Positions 7,245 through 13,025 of a DNA stretch of 14,038 nt are shown one piece after another. How positions within the stretch are numbered: the stretch's first letter is position 1; each line of letters opens with the position of its first letter. Made by a program: the position numbers and the translations under genes. A model generated the notes under the pieces. That model was not told the DNA's origin. It saw only the letters and a list, made by a program, of their open reading frames with translations, and searched no databases. Source of the DNA: Lachnospiraceae bacterium UBA6998 (lineage in GTDB: Bacteria; Bacillota; Clostridia; Lachnospirales; Lachnospiraceae); assembly GCA_002448395.1 (NCBI GenBank), contig DJXS01000009.1, forward strand, positions 1-14,038, written 5' to 3'.

Positions 7245-7269
7245 TTATATCAGGAATTCGGTTAATAAT
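7240..7269 (+). promoter_or_regulatory. Promoter candidate for the lipoprotein gene
   Basis: TTGAGT (7240-7245), an 18-base spacer and AATAAT (7264-7269). The region 7200-7360 is much more AT-rich than its surroundings, so other -10-like words are present (for example TATAGT at 7275-7280) and the exact start is uncertain. Confidence 0.4.
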
Positions 7270-7296
7270 ACATGTATAGTTACGTCTAATAATACA
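7263..7296 (+). repeat. Pair of 10-bp direct repeats upstream of the lipoprotein gene
   Basis: TAATAATACA occurs at 7263-7272 and again at 7287-7296, 24 bases apart start to start. The first copy overlaps the candidate -10 element. They could be tandem regulator sites or chance in AT-rich DNA. Confidence 0.4.
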
Positions 7297-7360
7297 GACA
7301 GCATTCAGATACGGCATTTAAACTTTATGCGAATGCAAAAATTATGGAGGCAAAAAAACT

Positions 7361-8080
7361 ATGAGAGTAAGAAGAGTACTGGTATTGACAACTGTGATCA
7401 TGGTGTTATGTGCAGCCTGTTCAAAGAATGAGAACCAGAATAATGCGGTTCAGACAACGCAGGAAACTGCAGATTCAGCAGATCAGGGTGAACAGAAGGA
7501 AGAAGCTGAACTGAGCAATGCTAATGAGGAAGTTACCAAGGACAATTTCAGAAGTTTTCCGGTTTCAGATGAATCTATTTTCACTGTTATAGAAACGGAT
7601 GATGGAGTAGAAATAAAAAGTTGTAAAAGAGACATTCAGGATAAGGTGATCGTTGTTCCCGAAACGATCGGCGGCAAGAAAGTCGTAGGCATAGGATTTG
7701 GAGCATTTACTGAAATTGGCAGTGTCGAAGCCATTGTATTGCCGGACAGTGTTGAAAGACTTGGGGACGGGGCTTTTACAGGCTGTGAAAACTTAAAATA
7801 TGTGTATCTTGGAACCGGTTTAAAGAGCACAGGTGACGCAACATTTAACTATTGTAATGCACTAAAAGAGATCGATCTTCCGGAAGGAATGACAACTTTG
7901 AACGGGAGAATTGCAGGACGCTGCTCAGGACTGGAAATAATAACTGTCCCCGCAACAGTAACTGAGATCAAGACAGGAATAATCAGTGCTCATGAATTTG
8001 AAGGTGTGATCAGAACACCGGCAGGTTCAGAGGCGGAAAAATATGCGATGGAGCATGGTTTAAATGTCGAAAACTATTAA
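7361..8080 (+). CDS. BspA-type leucine-rich-repeat lipoprotein
   Basis: 239 residues. The N-terminus is a lipoprotein signal (Arg-rich start, hydrophobic LVLTTVIMVLCAAC) with the probable lipidated cysteine C20. The -3 residue is Cys instead of the usual Leu, a slight oddity. Residues 21-60 are a Gln/Glu/Asn/Ser-rich linker. From about 88 to 235 come LRR_5 (BspA/TpLRR) repeats with the typical GAFTEIGSVEAIVLPDSVE and GAFTGCENLKYVYLG forms, and an ending (TPAGSEAEKYAMEHGL) common at the close of such arrays. Only about four repeats are present, short for a BspA surface protein. The family is linked to surface binding and protein-protein contact; no specific role is shown. GGAGG at 7346-7350 supports the start. 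Codon choice and base content are clearly AT-richer than the neighbours, suggesting separate acquisition. Confidence 0.88.
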   Translation: MRVRRVLVLTTVIMVLCAACSKNENQNNAVQTTQETADSADQGEQKEEAELSNANEEVTKDNFRSFPVSDESIFTVIETDDGVEIKSCKRDIQDKVIVVPETIGGKKVVGIGFGAFTEIGSVEAIVLPDSVERLGDGAFTGCENLKYVYLGTGLKSTGDATFNYCNALKEIDLPEGMTTLNGRIAGRCSGLEIITVPATVTEIKTGIISAHEFEGVIRTPAGSEAEKYAMEHGLNVENY

Positions 8081-8108
8081 TTAAAAACTGGCATTTGGTT
8101 ATTTACTG

Positions 8109-8139
8109 AAAAAGCCGCTGCAACTTGCAGCGGCTTTTT
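8109..8139. terminator. Bidirectional intrinsic terminator between convergent genes
   Basis: GCCGCTGC (8114-8121) pairs perfectly with GCAGCGGC (8127-8134) around an AACTT loop. Five A's stand before the stem and five T's after it, so it ends transcripts from both sides. It lies between the stop codons of the plus-strand lipoprotein gene and the minus-strand antiporter gene. Confidence 0.93.
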
Positions 8140-8160
8140 AATTTCCGGTATTAGTCAGAA

Positions 8161-9768
8161 TCAGGCGTTCTCTTTCACCGCTCTTCTGGACAGCACGTAC
8201 ATGACGGCAATCAGGATCACCAGACCGGCCAGCAGAGGCAGGAAGACGTTCTTGGTCAGTCCTGCCACGATGTAGGTCAGCGCCGAGATGGCGGCGCAGG
8301 TCATCGCGTAAGGAAGCTGAGTGGAGACGTGATTCAAGTGGTTGCACTGCGCGCCGGCCGAGGACATGATGGTCGTATCGGAGATGGGGGAGCAGTGGTC
8401 ACCGCAGACAGCGCCTGCCATACATGCGGACATGGAGATGATCATCAGCTGATAGTCTGTAGCCTGGAAGCAGGCAACTACGATCGGGATCAGGATACCG
8501 AAGGTTCCCCAGCTGGTTCCGGTCGCGAAGGAAAGGCCTACCGCGATCAGGAAGATGATGAAGGGAAGAAATCCTGCAAAGCCTGCAGCCTTGTTCTGAA
8601 TGATATAAGCGACGAATTCCTTGGCGCCCAGGCTGTCTGTCATGGCCTTGAGGGACCATGCGAAAGTCAGGATCAGGATCGCGGGAACCATCTGCTTGAA
8701 GCCTTCAGGGATGCACTCCATGATGGAGCTGAAGTCGAGAGATCTGCGGACCATATAAAAGCCCATTGTGAGGATCAGCGCGCAGAAGGAGCCGAGCACC
8801 AGACCTACGGAAGCGTCGGAGTTCGCGAAGGACTCGATGAAGCTTGTGCCTTCGAAGAAGCCGCCGGTGTAGATCATGCCGATGACGCAGCCGATGACCA
8901 GGGAAATGATCGGGAAGAGCATATCGATAACTTTTCCGTCGGTCTTGTCCTTGGAACTGTCAACGTTTGCATAAGGACGGTCTTCTGTCGTGTACAGGTC
9001 GCCGTTCTGAAGGGCGTTGTACTCATGCTTGTACATGGGACCGTATTCAATCTTCATCATGACCATGAGGATCATCATGGCGATGGTAAACAGGGCGTAG
9101 TAGTTATAAGGAATGGACTTGATGAACAGCGCGATGCCGTTTTCGCCCTCTACGAAACCGGAGACCGCTGCAGCCCAGGAAGAGATCGGAGCGATGATGC
9201 AGACAGGAGCTGCGGTCGCGTCGATCAGGTAAGCGAGCTTGGCGCGGGAGATCTTGTGCTTGTCAGTGACGGGGCGCATTACGCTGCCGACTGTCAGGCA
9301 GTTAAAATAGTCGTCGATGAAGATCAGGCAGCCGAGGCCGATGGTGGCGAGCTGCGCGCCTTCTCTGCTGGTGATCTTTTCAGAAGCCCAGTTTCCGAAT
9401 GCGGCACTGCCGCCGGTGCGGTTCATTAGCTGGACCATGATGCCCAGAATTACAAGGAACACCAGTATGCCCATGTTGTAGGAGTCGGAGAGCACCGCGA
9501 TGACACCGTCAGTGAAGATGTGGTTCAGTGTTCCCTCGAAGTTGTAACCCGAGTACAGGAGAGCACCGGAAATGATACCGATGAACAGGGAGCTGTAAAC
9601 TTCCTTGGTGATCAGAGCCAGAGCGATGGCGATGACCGGAGGTACCAGTGACCAGGCTGTCTGCTGAACGGATTCCGCGTTTGTCAGAAACGCCATCGCA
9701 ACGATGAGCGCGACTACCACGAACATGGCGATCAGTGAGACTGAGATTTTCGATTCTTTCTTTTGCAT
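8161..9768 (-). CDS. NhaC-family Na+/H+ antiporter
   Basis: A 535-residue membrane protein with about twelve hydrophobic helices. Family marks include FIDDYFNCLTVGSVMRP (150-166, acidic pair D152/D153 inside the membrane region), IDATAAPVCIIAPISSW (182-198), GTSWGTFGILIP (417-428) and CGDHCSPISDTTIMSSAGA further on. NhaC-type proteins export Na+ (or exchange related substrates, for example malate/lactate in MleN-like members) against H+. The amino-acid-exchanging relatives cannot be fully excluded. The ATG is preceded by GAGAGGGG on the minus strand, and the promoter at 9807-9835 fits a 40-base leader. It is a single-gene transcript ending at the shared terminator. It would complement the Na+-importing symporter at 1629-3020 by returning Na+ outward. 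Confidence 0.92.
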   Translation of the reverse strand: MQKKESKISVSLIAMFVVVALIVAMAFLTNAESVQQTAWSLVPPVIAIALALITKEVYSSLFIGIISGALLYSGYNFEGTLNHIFTDGVIAVLSDSYNMGILVFLVILGIMVQLMNRTGGSAAFGNWASEKITSREGAQLATIGLGCLIFIDDYFNCLTVGSVMRPVTDKHKISRAKLAYLIDATAAPVCIIAPISSWAAAVSGFVEGENGIALFIKSIPYNYYALFTIAMMILMVMMKIEYGPMYKHEYNALQNGDLYTTEDRPYANVDSSKDKTDGKVIDMLFPIISLVIGCVIGMIYTGGFFEGTSFIESFANSDASVGLVLGSFCALILTMGFYMVRRSLDFSSIMECIPEGFKQMVPAILILTFAWSLKAMTDSLGAKEFVAYIIQNKAAGFAGFLPFIIFLIAVGLSFATGTSWGTFGILIPIVVACFQATDYQLMIISMSACMAGAVCGDHCSPISDTTIMSSAGAQCNHLNHVSTQLPYAMTCAAISALTYIVAGLTKNVFLPLLAGLVILIAVMYVLSRRAVKENA

Positions 9769-9806
9769 TTTTTTCCCCTCTCAAAATATGAAAAGTATAC
9801 TTTAAC

Positions 9807-9835
9807 ATAGTAATACAGTGGCGGATCACAGTCAA
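9807..9835 (-). promoter_or_regulatory. Promoter for the NhaC antiporter gene
   Basis: On the minus strand TTGACT (9830-9835), exactly 17 bases, TACTAT (9807-9812): five of six matches in each box. RNA would start near 9800, about 30 bases before the ATG at 9768. Confidence 0.72.
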
Positions 9836-9849
9836 ATAGTAGAAACGGA

Positions 9850-9875
9850 TTTGCGATCAAAAAAATGAACGCAAA
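9850..9875. promoter_or_regulatory. Inverted repeat between divergent promoters
   Basis: TTTGCG (9850-9855) and CGCAAA (9870-9875) are perfect complements 14 bases apart. The dyad lies between the -35 boxes of the divergent antiporter and nth promoters, where a shared regulator could bind. It is short enough to be chance. Confidence 0.25.
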
Positions 9876-9882
9876 GGATATT

Positions 9883-9912
9883 TTGACAAACAGGCGGCTC
9901 CCGTGTAAGAAT
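9883..9912 (+). promoter_or_regulatory. Promoter candidate for nth
   Basis: Perfect -35 TTGACA (9883-9888), an 18-base spacer and AAGAAT (9907-9912, four of six), with a TG one base ahead (9904-9905) as in extended -10 promoters. The transcript would begin near 9919, about 30 bases before the GTG start. Confidence 0.55.
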
Positions 9913-9950
9913 ACTGCATGTACATTTAAAGCGGCAAAGAGGTGGTTCAA

Positions 9951-10601
9951 GTGGACAAAAAAGAGCTGACCCTGCAGGTCATCGAACGTCTGAAAAAGGA
10001 ATACCCCGAGGCAAAGTGCACGCTGGACTACGACAAGGCGTGGCAGCTTCTGGTGAGCGTGAGGCTGGCGGCCCAGTGCACGGACGCGCGGGTGGACCAG
10101 ATCACCCCGCTCTTATATGAAAAGTTTCCTTCAGTCGCGGCGCTGGCAGAAGCGGAGGTAGGGGAGATCGAAAAGATCGTGCGGCCCTGCGGGCTGGGAC
10201 CCAGCAAAGCGCGGGACATTTCCGCCTGCATGAAGGTCCTGCATGAGAAATACAATGACAATGTACCGGAAACCTTCAATGAGCTGCTGGCTCTCCCCGG
10301 TGTGGGCAGAAAGAGCGCAAATCTGATCATGGGAGACGTGTTTGGCAAACCGGCTATTGTCACGGATACTCACTGCATCCGTCTGTGCAACCTGATCGGC
10401 CTGGTGGACGGCATCAAGGAGCCCGCCAAAGTAGAGCGGGAACTCTGGAAGATCGTACCTCCGGAAGAGGGAAATGACCTGTGCCATCGCTTCGTCCTGC
10501 ATGGCCGGGCGGTCTGTGTAGCGCGCAGGCCCAAATGTGCGGAGTGTTGTCTGAAAGACATTTGCCGATATGGCAAGAATGATGAAAACCATTCATCATA
10601 A
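9951..10601 (+). CDS. nth: Endonuclease III, base-excision DNA glycosylase/AP lyase
   Basis: A 216-residue DNA repair enzyme that removes oxidised pyrimidines and cuts the abasic strand. The helix-hairpin-helix LPGVGRKSA carries the catalytic lysine K121. The catalytic aspartate is D139 in VTDTHCIRL, at the places of E. coli K120 and D138. The C-terminal [4Fe-4S] cysteines follow the exact family spacing C-x6-C-x2-C-x5-C (C189, C196, C199, C205). Length matches E. coli Nth (211). Two GTG starts are possible. The one at 9951 is chosen because AGAGGTGG (about 9939-9945) lies at the right distance; the GTG at 9942 is inside that site. No terminator follows, so its transcript may run into the por region, whose own promoter overlaps the area just past the stop codon. 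Confidence 0.95.
   Translation: MDKKELTLQVIERLKKEYPEAKCTLDYDKAWQLLVSVRLAAQCTDARVDQITPLLYEKFPSVAALAEAEVGEIEKIVRPCGLGPSKARDISACMKVLHEKYNDNVPETFNELLALPGVGRKSANLIMGDVFGKPAIVTDTHCIRLCNLIGLVDGIKEPAKVERELWKIVPPEEGNDLCHRFVLHGRAVCVARRPKCAECCLKDICRYGKNDENHSS
10579..10599. repeat. 8-bp dyad at the end of nth, upstream of the por promoter
   Basis: ATGATGAA (10579-10586), loop AACCA, TTCATCAT (10592-10599). It covers the last codons and the start of the stop codon of nth and ends nine bases before the por -35 box. A related dyad occurs at 10680-10694. A T run is missing downstream, so it is not an intrinsic terminator. Confidence 0.4.
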
Positions 10602-10607
10602 AAAATA

Positions 10608-10635
10608 TTTACATTCATCGAAAAGAGTGTATAAT
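10608..10635 (+). promoter_or_regulatory. Sigma-A-type promoter of the por cluster
   Basis: TTTACA (10608-10613), 16 bases, and a perfect TATAAT (10630-10635). RNA would start near 10642, leaving a leader of about 70 bases before the gamma-subunit ATG at 10713. This is the best promoter match in the window. Confidence 0.75.
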
Positions 10636-10647
10636 AACGAATGTCGG

Positions 10648-10661
10648 TGACTTAATAGTCA
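10648..10661. promoter_or_regulatory. Operator-like dyad just after the por start point
   Basis: TGACT-TAAT-AGTCA is a perfect inverted repeat with 5-bp arms and a 4-base centre. This layout is common for homodimeric regulators (arms and spacing as in FNR-type sites, though the bases differ). It lies a few bases after the predicted transcription start, where a bound repressor would block transcription. Confidence 0.42.
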
Positions 10662-10679
10662 AAGAAATTCATCTAAGAG

Positions 10680-10694
10680 ATGAAAATAATTCAT
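10680..10694. promoter_or_regulatory. Second ATGAA/TTCAT dyad in the por leader
   Basis: ATGAA (10680-10684), five bases, TTCAT (10690-10694), ending six bases before the Shine-Dalgarno GAGG (10701-10704). It has the same arms and loop length as the core of the dyad at 10579-10599. It could be a regulator site or a leader hairpin near the ribosome site. Confidence 0.33.
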
Positions 10695-10712
10695 TATACA
10701 GAGGAATATTCG

Positions 10713-11357
10713 ATGAAAAACACAGTAGAGATCAGATGGCATGGAAGAGGCGGCCAGGGCGCCAAGACAGCGGCGCTGCTTCTGGCGGATGTGGCGTTCA
10801 AGACAGGATGCTGCGTCCAGGGATTTCCGGAATACGGTCCGGAGCGCATGGGTGCTCCCATTACGGCGTTCAACAGGATCAGCGAGGATAAGATCCGCGT
10901 CCACTCCAACATTTACGATCCCGACTATGTAGTTGTTGTAGATGAGACACTTCTTCACTCGGTCGATGTAACGAACGGACTTAAGAGGGAAGGCGCGATC
11001 ATCGTCAACACACCTAAGTCCGCCAAGGAGATCAGAAGCCTTCTGCGCGGTTATAAGGGAAGAGTCCTTACGGTGGATGCAAGACACATTTCCGAGACGA
11101 CACTTGGCAGGAATTTCCCCAACACCCCCATGCTGGCAGCAGCCGCTGCGGTGACAGGTATCATGTCAAGAGAGGATTTCCTCACTGAGATGCAGGCTTC
11201 CTTTGCCCACAAGTTCGCGAAGAAGCCCGAAGTGATCAAGGGAAATATGGCAGCTCTGGAAATGGCATACGATAAGGCAGAGAAGGAAATGAAGAAGGCC
11301 TCCGCCAATGTGGCAGATGCAAATGCATCCGGCAGGAGGATGAAGCAGAGCGCCTGA
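10713..11357 (+). CDS. porG: Pyruvate/2-oxoacid:ferredoxin oxidoreductase, gamma subunit
   Basis: A 214-residue cytoplasmic subunit of the heterotetrameric 2-oxoacid:ferredoxin oxidoreductase (POR). This enzyme converts pyruvate plus CoA to acetyl-CoA, CO2 and reduced ferredoxin. The N-terminal EIRWHGRGGQGAKTAALLLA (6-25) is the family hallmark. FPEYGPERMGAPITAF and NTPMLAAAAAVTGI are also typical. The frame is open from 10680, but the ATG at 10713 has GAGG (10701-10704) eight bases upstream and starts right ahead of the hallmark motif. Residues from about 185 on form a charged, Ala/Lys-rich tail. It is the first gene of the cluster. A strong terminator-like hairpin stands between it and the delta gene, so gamma may be made in excess or expression may be attenuated there. 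Confidence 0.93.
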   Translation: MKNTVEIRWHGRGGQGAKTAALLLADVAFKTGCCVQGFPEYGPERMGAPITAFNRISEDKIRVHSNIYDPDYVVVVDETLLHSVDVTNGLKREGAIIVNTPKSAKEIRSLLRGYKGRVLTVDARHISETTLGRNFPNTPMLAAAAAVTGIMSREDFLTEMQASFAHKFAKKPEVIKGNMAALEMAYDKAEKEMKKASANVADANASGRRMKQSA

Positions 11358-11385
11358 TTCAGGCAGAGGATGAATACGAGAGTGC

Positions 11386-11425
11386 TAGAAACCCCCGTCT
11401 TCAGACGGGGAGTTTCTAATTTTTT
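11386..11425 (+). terminator. Strong hairpin plus T run between gamma and delta genes (terminator or IS-like end)
   Basis: The two-part stem is TAGAAAC (11386-11392) with GTTTCTA (11412-11418), and CCCCGTC (11393-11399) with GACGGGG (11404-11410). A single bulged A sits at 11411, the loop is TTCA, and six T's follow (11420-11425). In shape this is a strong intrinsic terminator, placed 28 bases after the gamma stop. Its form (GAAACCCCCGTC, short TTCA loop, GACGGGGA, GTTTC) also recalls the imperfect subterminal hairpins of IS200/IS605-family elements, but no transposase or TnpB gene is present. It lies inside a cluster whose products form one complex, so read-through, attenuation or a second promoter must supply the downstream genes. 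Confidence 0.8.
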
Positions 11426-11489
11426 GGCAAAAAAGCGGCCGGCAGGACGCTTCATTAAATAATAAAGAATTAGGAAGAGAATTATACTT

Positions 11490-11798
11490 ATGCGTACGGA
11501 TATCACAAAGATAAACGAGAGATCGCCCTATACAGATCTCACCGAAGGGCTTCAGCTCTTTGCAGGAGGCACCTCCCGCCTGTTCAGGACAGGGGAATGG
11601 AGAACTAATACACCGGTACTGGATTTGGACAAATGCAGACAGTGCCTGCTGTGCGCGCCGGTCTGCCCGGATTCAAGTATTCCGGTGAAGAACGGCAAAA
11701 GGCTGGATTTTGACTACGATCACTGCAAAGGATGCGGGATCTGTGCCAAGGCTTGTCCTTTCGGCGCCATCACAATGAAGGAGGGGATCGAGGCATGA
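11490..11798 (+). CDS. porD: Pyruvate/2-oxoacid:ferredoxin oxidoreductase, delta subunit (2x[4Fe-4S] ferredoxin-like)
   Basis: A 102-residue electron-transfer subunit that would pass electrons from the alpha/beta catalytic core to free ferredoxin. Two full [4Fe-4S] motifs, C-x2-C-x2-C-x3-C-P, are present: C49, C52, C55, C59 and C79, C82, C85, C89. The 45-residue N-terminal extension and the GEWRTNTPVLDLDKC approach to the first cluster are typical of PorD. AGGAAGAG (11472-11479) supports the ATG at 11490. The end overlaps the alpha start (ATGA), indicating coupled translation. It follows the gamma gene across a 132-base gap holding the hairpin at 11386-11425; no convincing promoter was found in the rest of that gap. 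Confidence 0.95.
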   Translation: MRTDITKINERSPYTDLTEGLQLFAGGTSRLFRTGEWRTNTPVLDLDKCRQCLLCAPVCPDSSIPVKNGKRLDFDYDHCKGCGICAKACPFGAITMKEGIEA

Positions 11799-13015
11799 GC
11801 AGAAGCAGAGACGAAGTAGTATGCAGCAAGTCGATCCCAGAGAGAATGTCGGGAAATGAGGCGGTCTCCTACGCGGTCCGCCAGGTGAATCCGGACGTGA
11901 TGCCGGCCTTTCCCATCACACCGTCCACGGAGATCCCGCAGATGGTGTCCACTTATATAGCAAACGGCGAGATCGACACGGAATTCATTCCTGTGGAGAG
12001 CGAACACTCCGCTATGTCCGCGGCAATCGGTGCTGAGGCGGCGGGTGCAAGAACGATGACAGCTACATCTTCCGCGGGCCTTGCCCTTATGTGGGAGGAA
12101 TTGCTTCTGGCGGCCTCCAATAGGCTGCCTATCGTGCTCACACTGGTCAACCGCACGCTGTCAGGCCCCATCAATATCAACTGCGACCACTCCGACGGAA
12201 TGGGCGCAAGGGACACCGGCTGGATCCAGATCTATTCGGAGAATAATCAGGAGGCCTATGACAACTACATCCAGGCTTTCCCCATCGCGGAAGATCCCAG
12301 GGTGCACCTGCCGGTGATGATCTGCCAGGACGGATTTATCACGAGCCATGCTGTTGAGAATATCGAACTTCTTGAGGACGCGCCTGTGAAGGCCTTCGTC
12401 GGGGAATACAACCCGGAGGAGTTCCTCTTAAATCCCGGGAAACCGGTATCTGTGGGACCTTATGCTGTATCCGCCTATTCCATGGAAGCCAAAAGAGCGC
12501 AGGAGGCAGCTATGGAGCGCGCCGGAGAGGTGATCCTCGAGGTCGCGGAGCGATTCCGTGAGATGTCCGGAAGAAGCTACGGCTTCTTCGAGGAGTACAG
12601 GACGGAAGACGCGGATTACCTGATGGTGATCATGGGCTCCGCAGCAGGAACTGCCAAGGCAGCAGCAGACATGCTCAGGAAAGAAGGCCACAAGGTAGGT
12701 ATCCTCAAACTCAGAGTGTTCAGGCCCTTCCCCGAGAAGGAGATCGCTGAGGCGATCAAGAGAAGCGGCTGCAAGGCAGTGGCGATCATGGACCGCTGCG
12801 AGAGCTATAACGGCTGCAGCGGACCTCTGGGGAGTGAGATCCCCGCGGCTCTGTTCAGGCATAAAGTTATGGTAGAGACGGTCAATTATATCTACGGACT
12901 TGCGGGAAGAGATTTCACCGTGGAGCACGTGCAGAGCGTTTTTGCCGAACTTGAAGAAGTGGCGCAGGGAAAGAAAGAAGCGCCCAACCACAAATACATT
13001 GGACTCAGAGAGTGA
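11795..13015 (+). CDS. porA: Pyruvate/2-oxoacid:ferredoxin oxidoreductase, alpha subunit
   Basis: A 406-residue subunit forming, with beta, the thiamin-diphosphate active site. Hallmarks are FPITPSTEI (39-47; most relatives have Tyr-Pro-Ile-Thr-Pro), VESEHSAMSAAIGAEAAGAR (67-86, E68 probably contacts the cofactor), TATSSAGLALMWEELLLA, RDTGWIQIYSENNQE and, in the C-terminal domain, GSAAGTAK and RPFPEKEI. The closeness to PorA favours pyruvate. 2-Oxoisovalerate enzymes (VOR) are similar enough that this is not certain. The frame is open back to 11732, but the ATG at 11795 overlaps the delta stop, has GGAGGGG upstream (11780-11786), and the extra residues would read through the ferredoxin-coding region in another frame. 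Ten bases separate it from beta. Confidence 0.95.
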   Translation: MSRSRDEVVCSKSIPERMSGNEAVSYAVRQVNPDVMPAFPITPSTEIPQMVSTYIANGEIDTEFIPVESEHSAMSAAIGAEAAGARTMTATSSAGLALMWEELLLAASNRLPIVLTLVNRTLSGPININCDHSDGMGARDTGWIQIYSENNQEAYDNYIQAFPIAEDPRVHLPVMICQDGFITSHAVENIELLEDAPVKAFVGEYNPEEFLLNPGKPVSVGPYAVSAYSMEAKRAQEAAMERAGEVILEVAERFREMSGRSYGFFEEYRTEDADYLMVIMGSAAGTAKAAADMLRKEGHKVGILKLRVFRPFPEKEIAEAIKRSGCKAVAIMDRCESYNGCSGPLGSEIPAALFRHKVMVETVNYIYGLAGRDFTVEHVQSVFAELEEVAQGKKEAPNHKYIGLRE

Positions 13016-13025
13016 AATATATATT

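Noticed and set aside
8329..9429. Long plus-strand open frame (366 codons) opposite the NhaC gene
   Set aside because: Composition (His, Asp, Glu, Gly, Arg heavy) is that of an antisense shadow, and the minus strand carries the conserved antiporter motifs, promoter and ribosome site.
10579..10599. Terminator for nth
   Set aside because: The hairpin overlaps the stop codon, is AT-rich, and is followed by A's instead of T's.
11732..11794. 21-residue N-terminal extension of the alpha subunit
   Set aside because: It reads the ferredoxin-coding cysteine region in another frame. The ATGA overlap start at 11795 is typical of coupled operon genes.
12900..13025. 42-residue N-terminal extension of the beta subunit
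   Set aside because: It lies inside the alpha gene, is Arg/Lys-rich and unlike PorB N-termini, and has no ribosome site.
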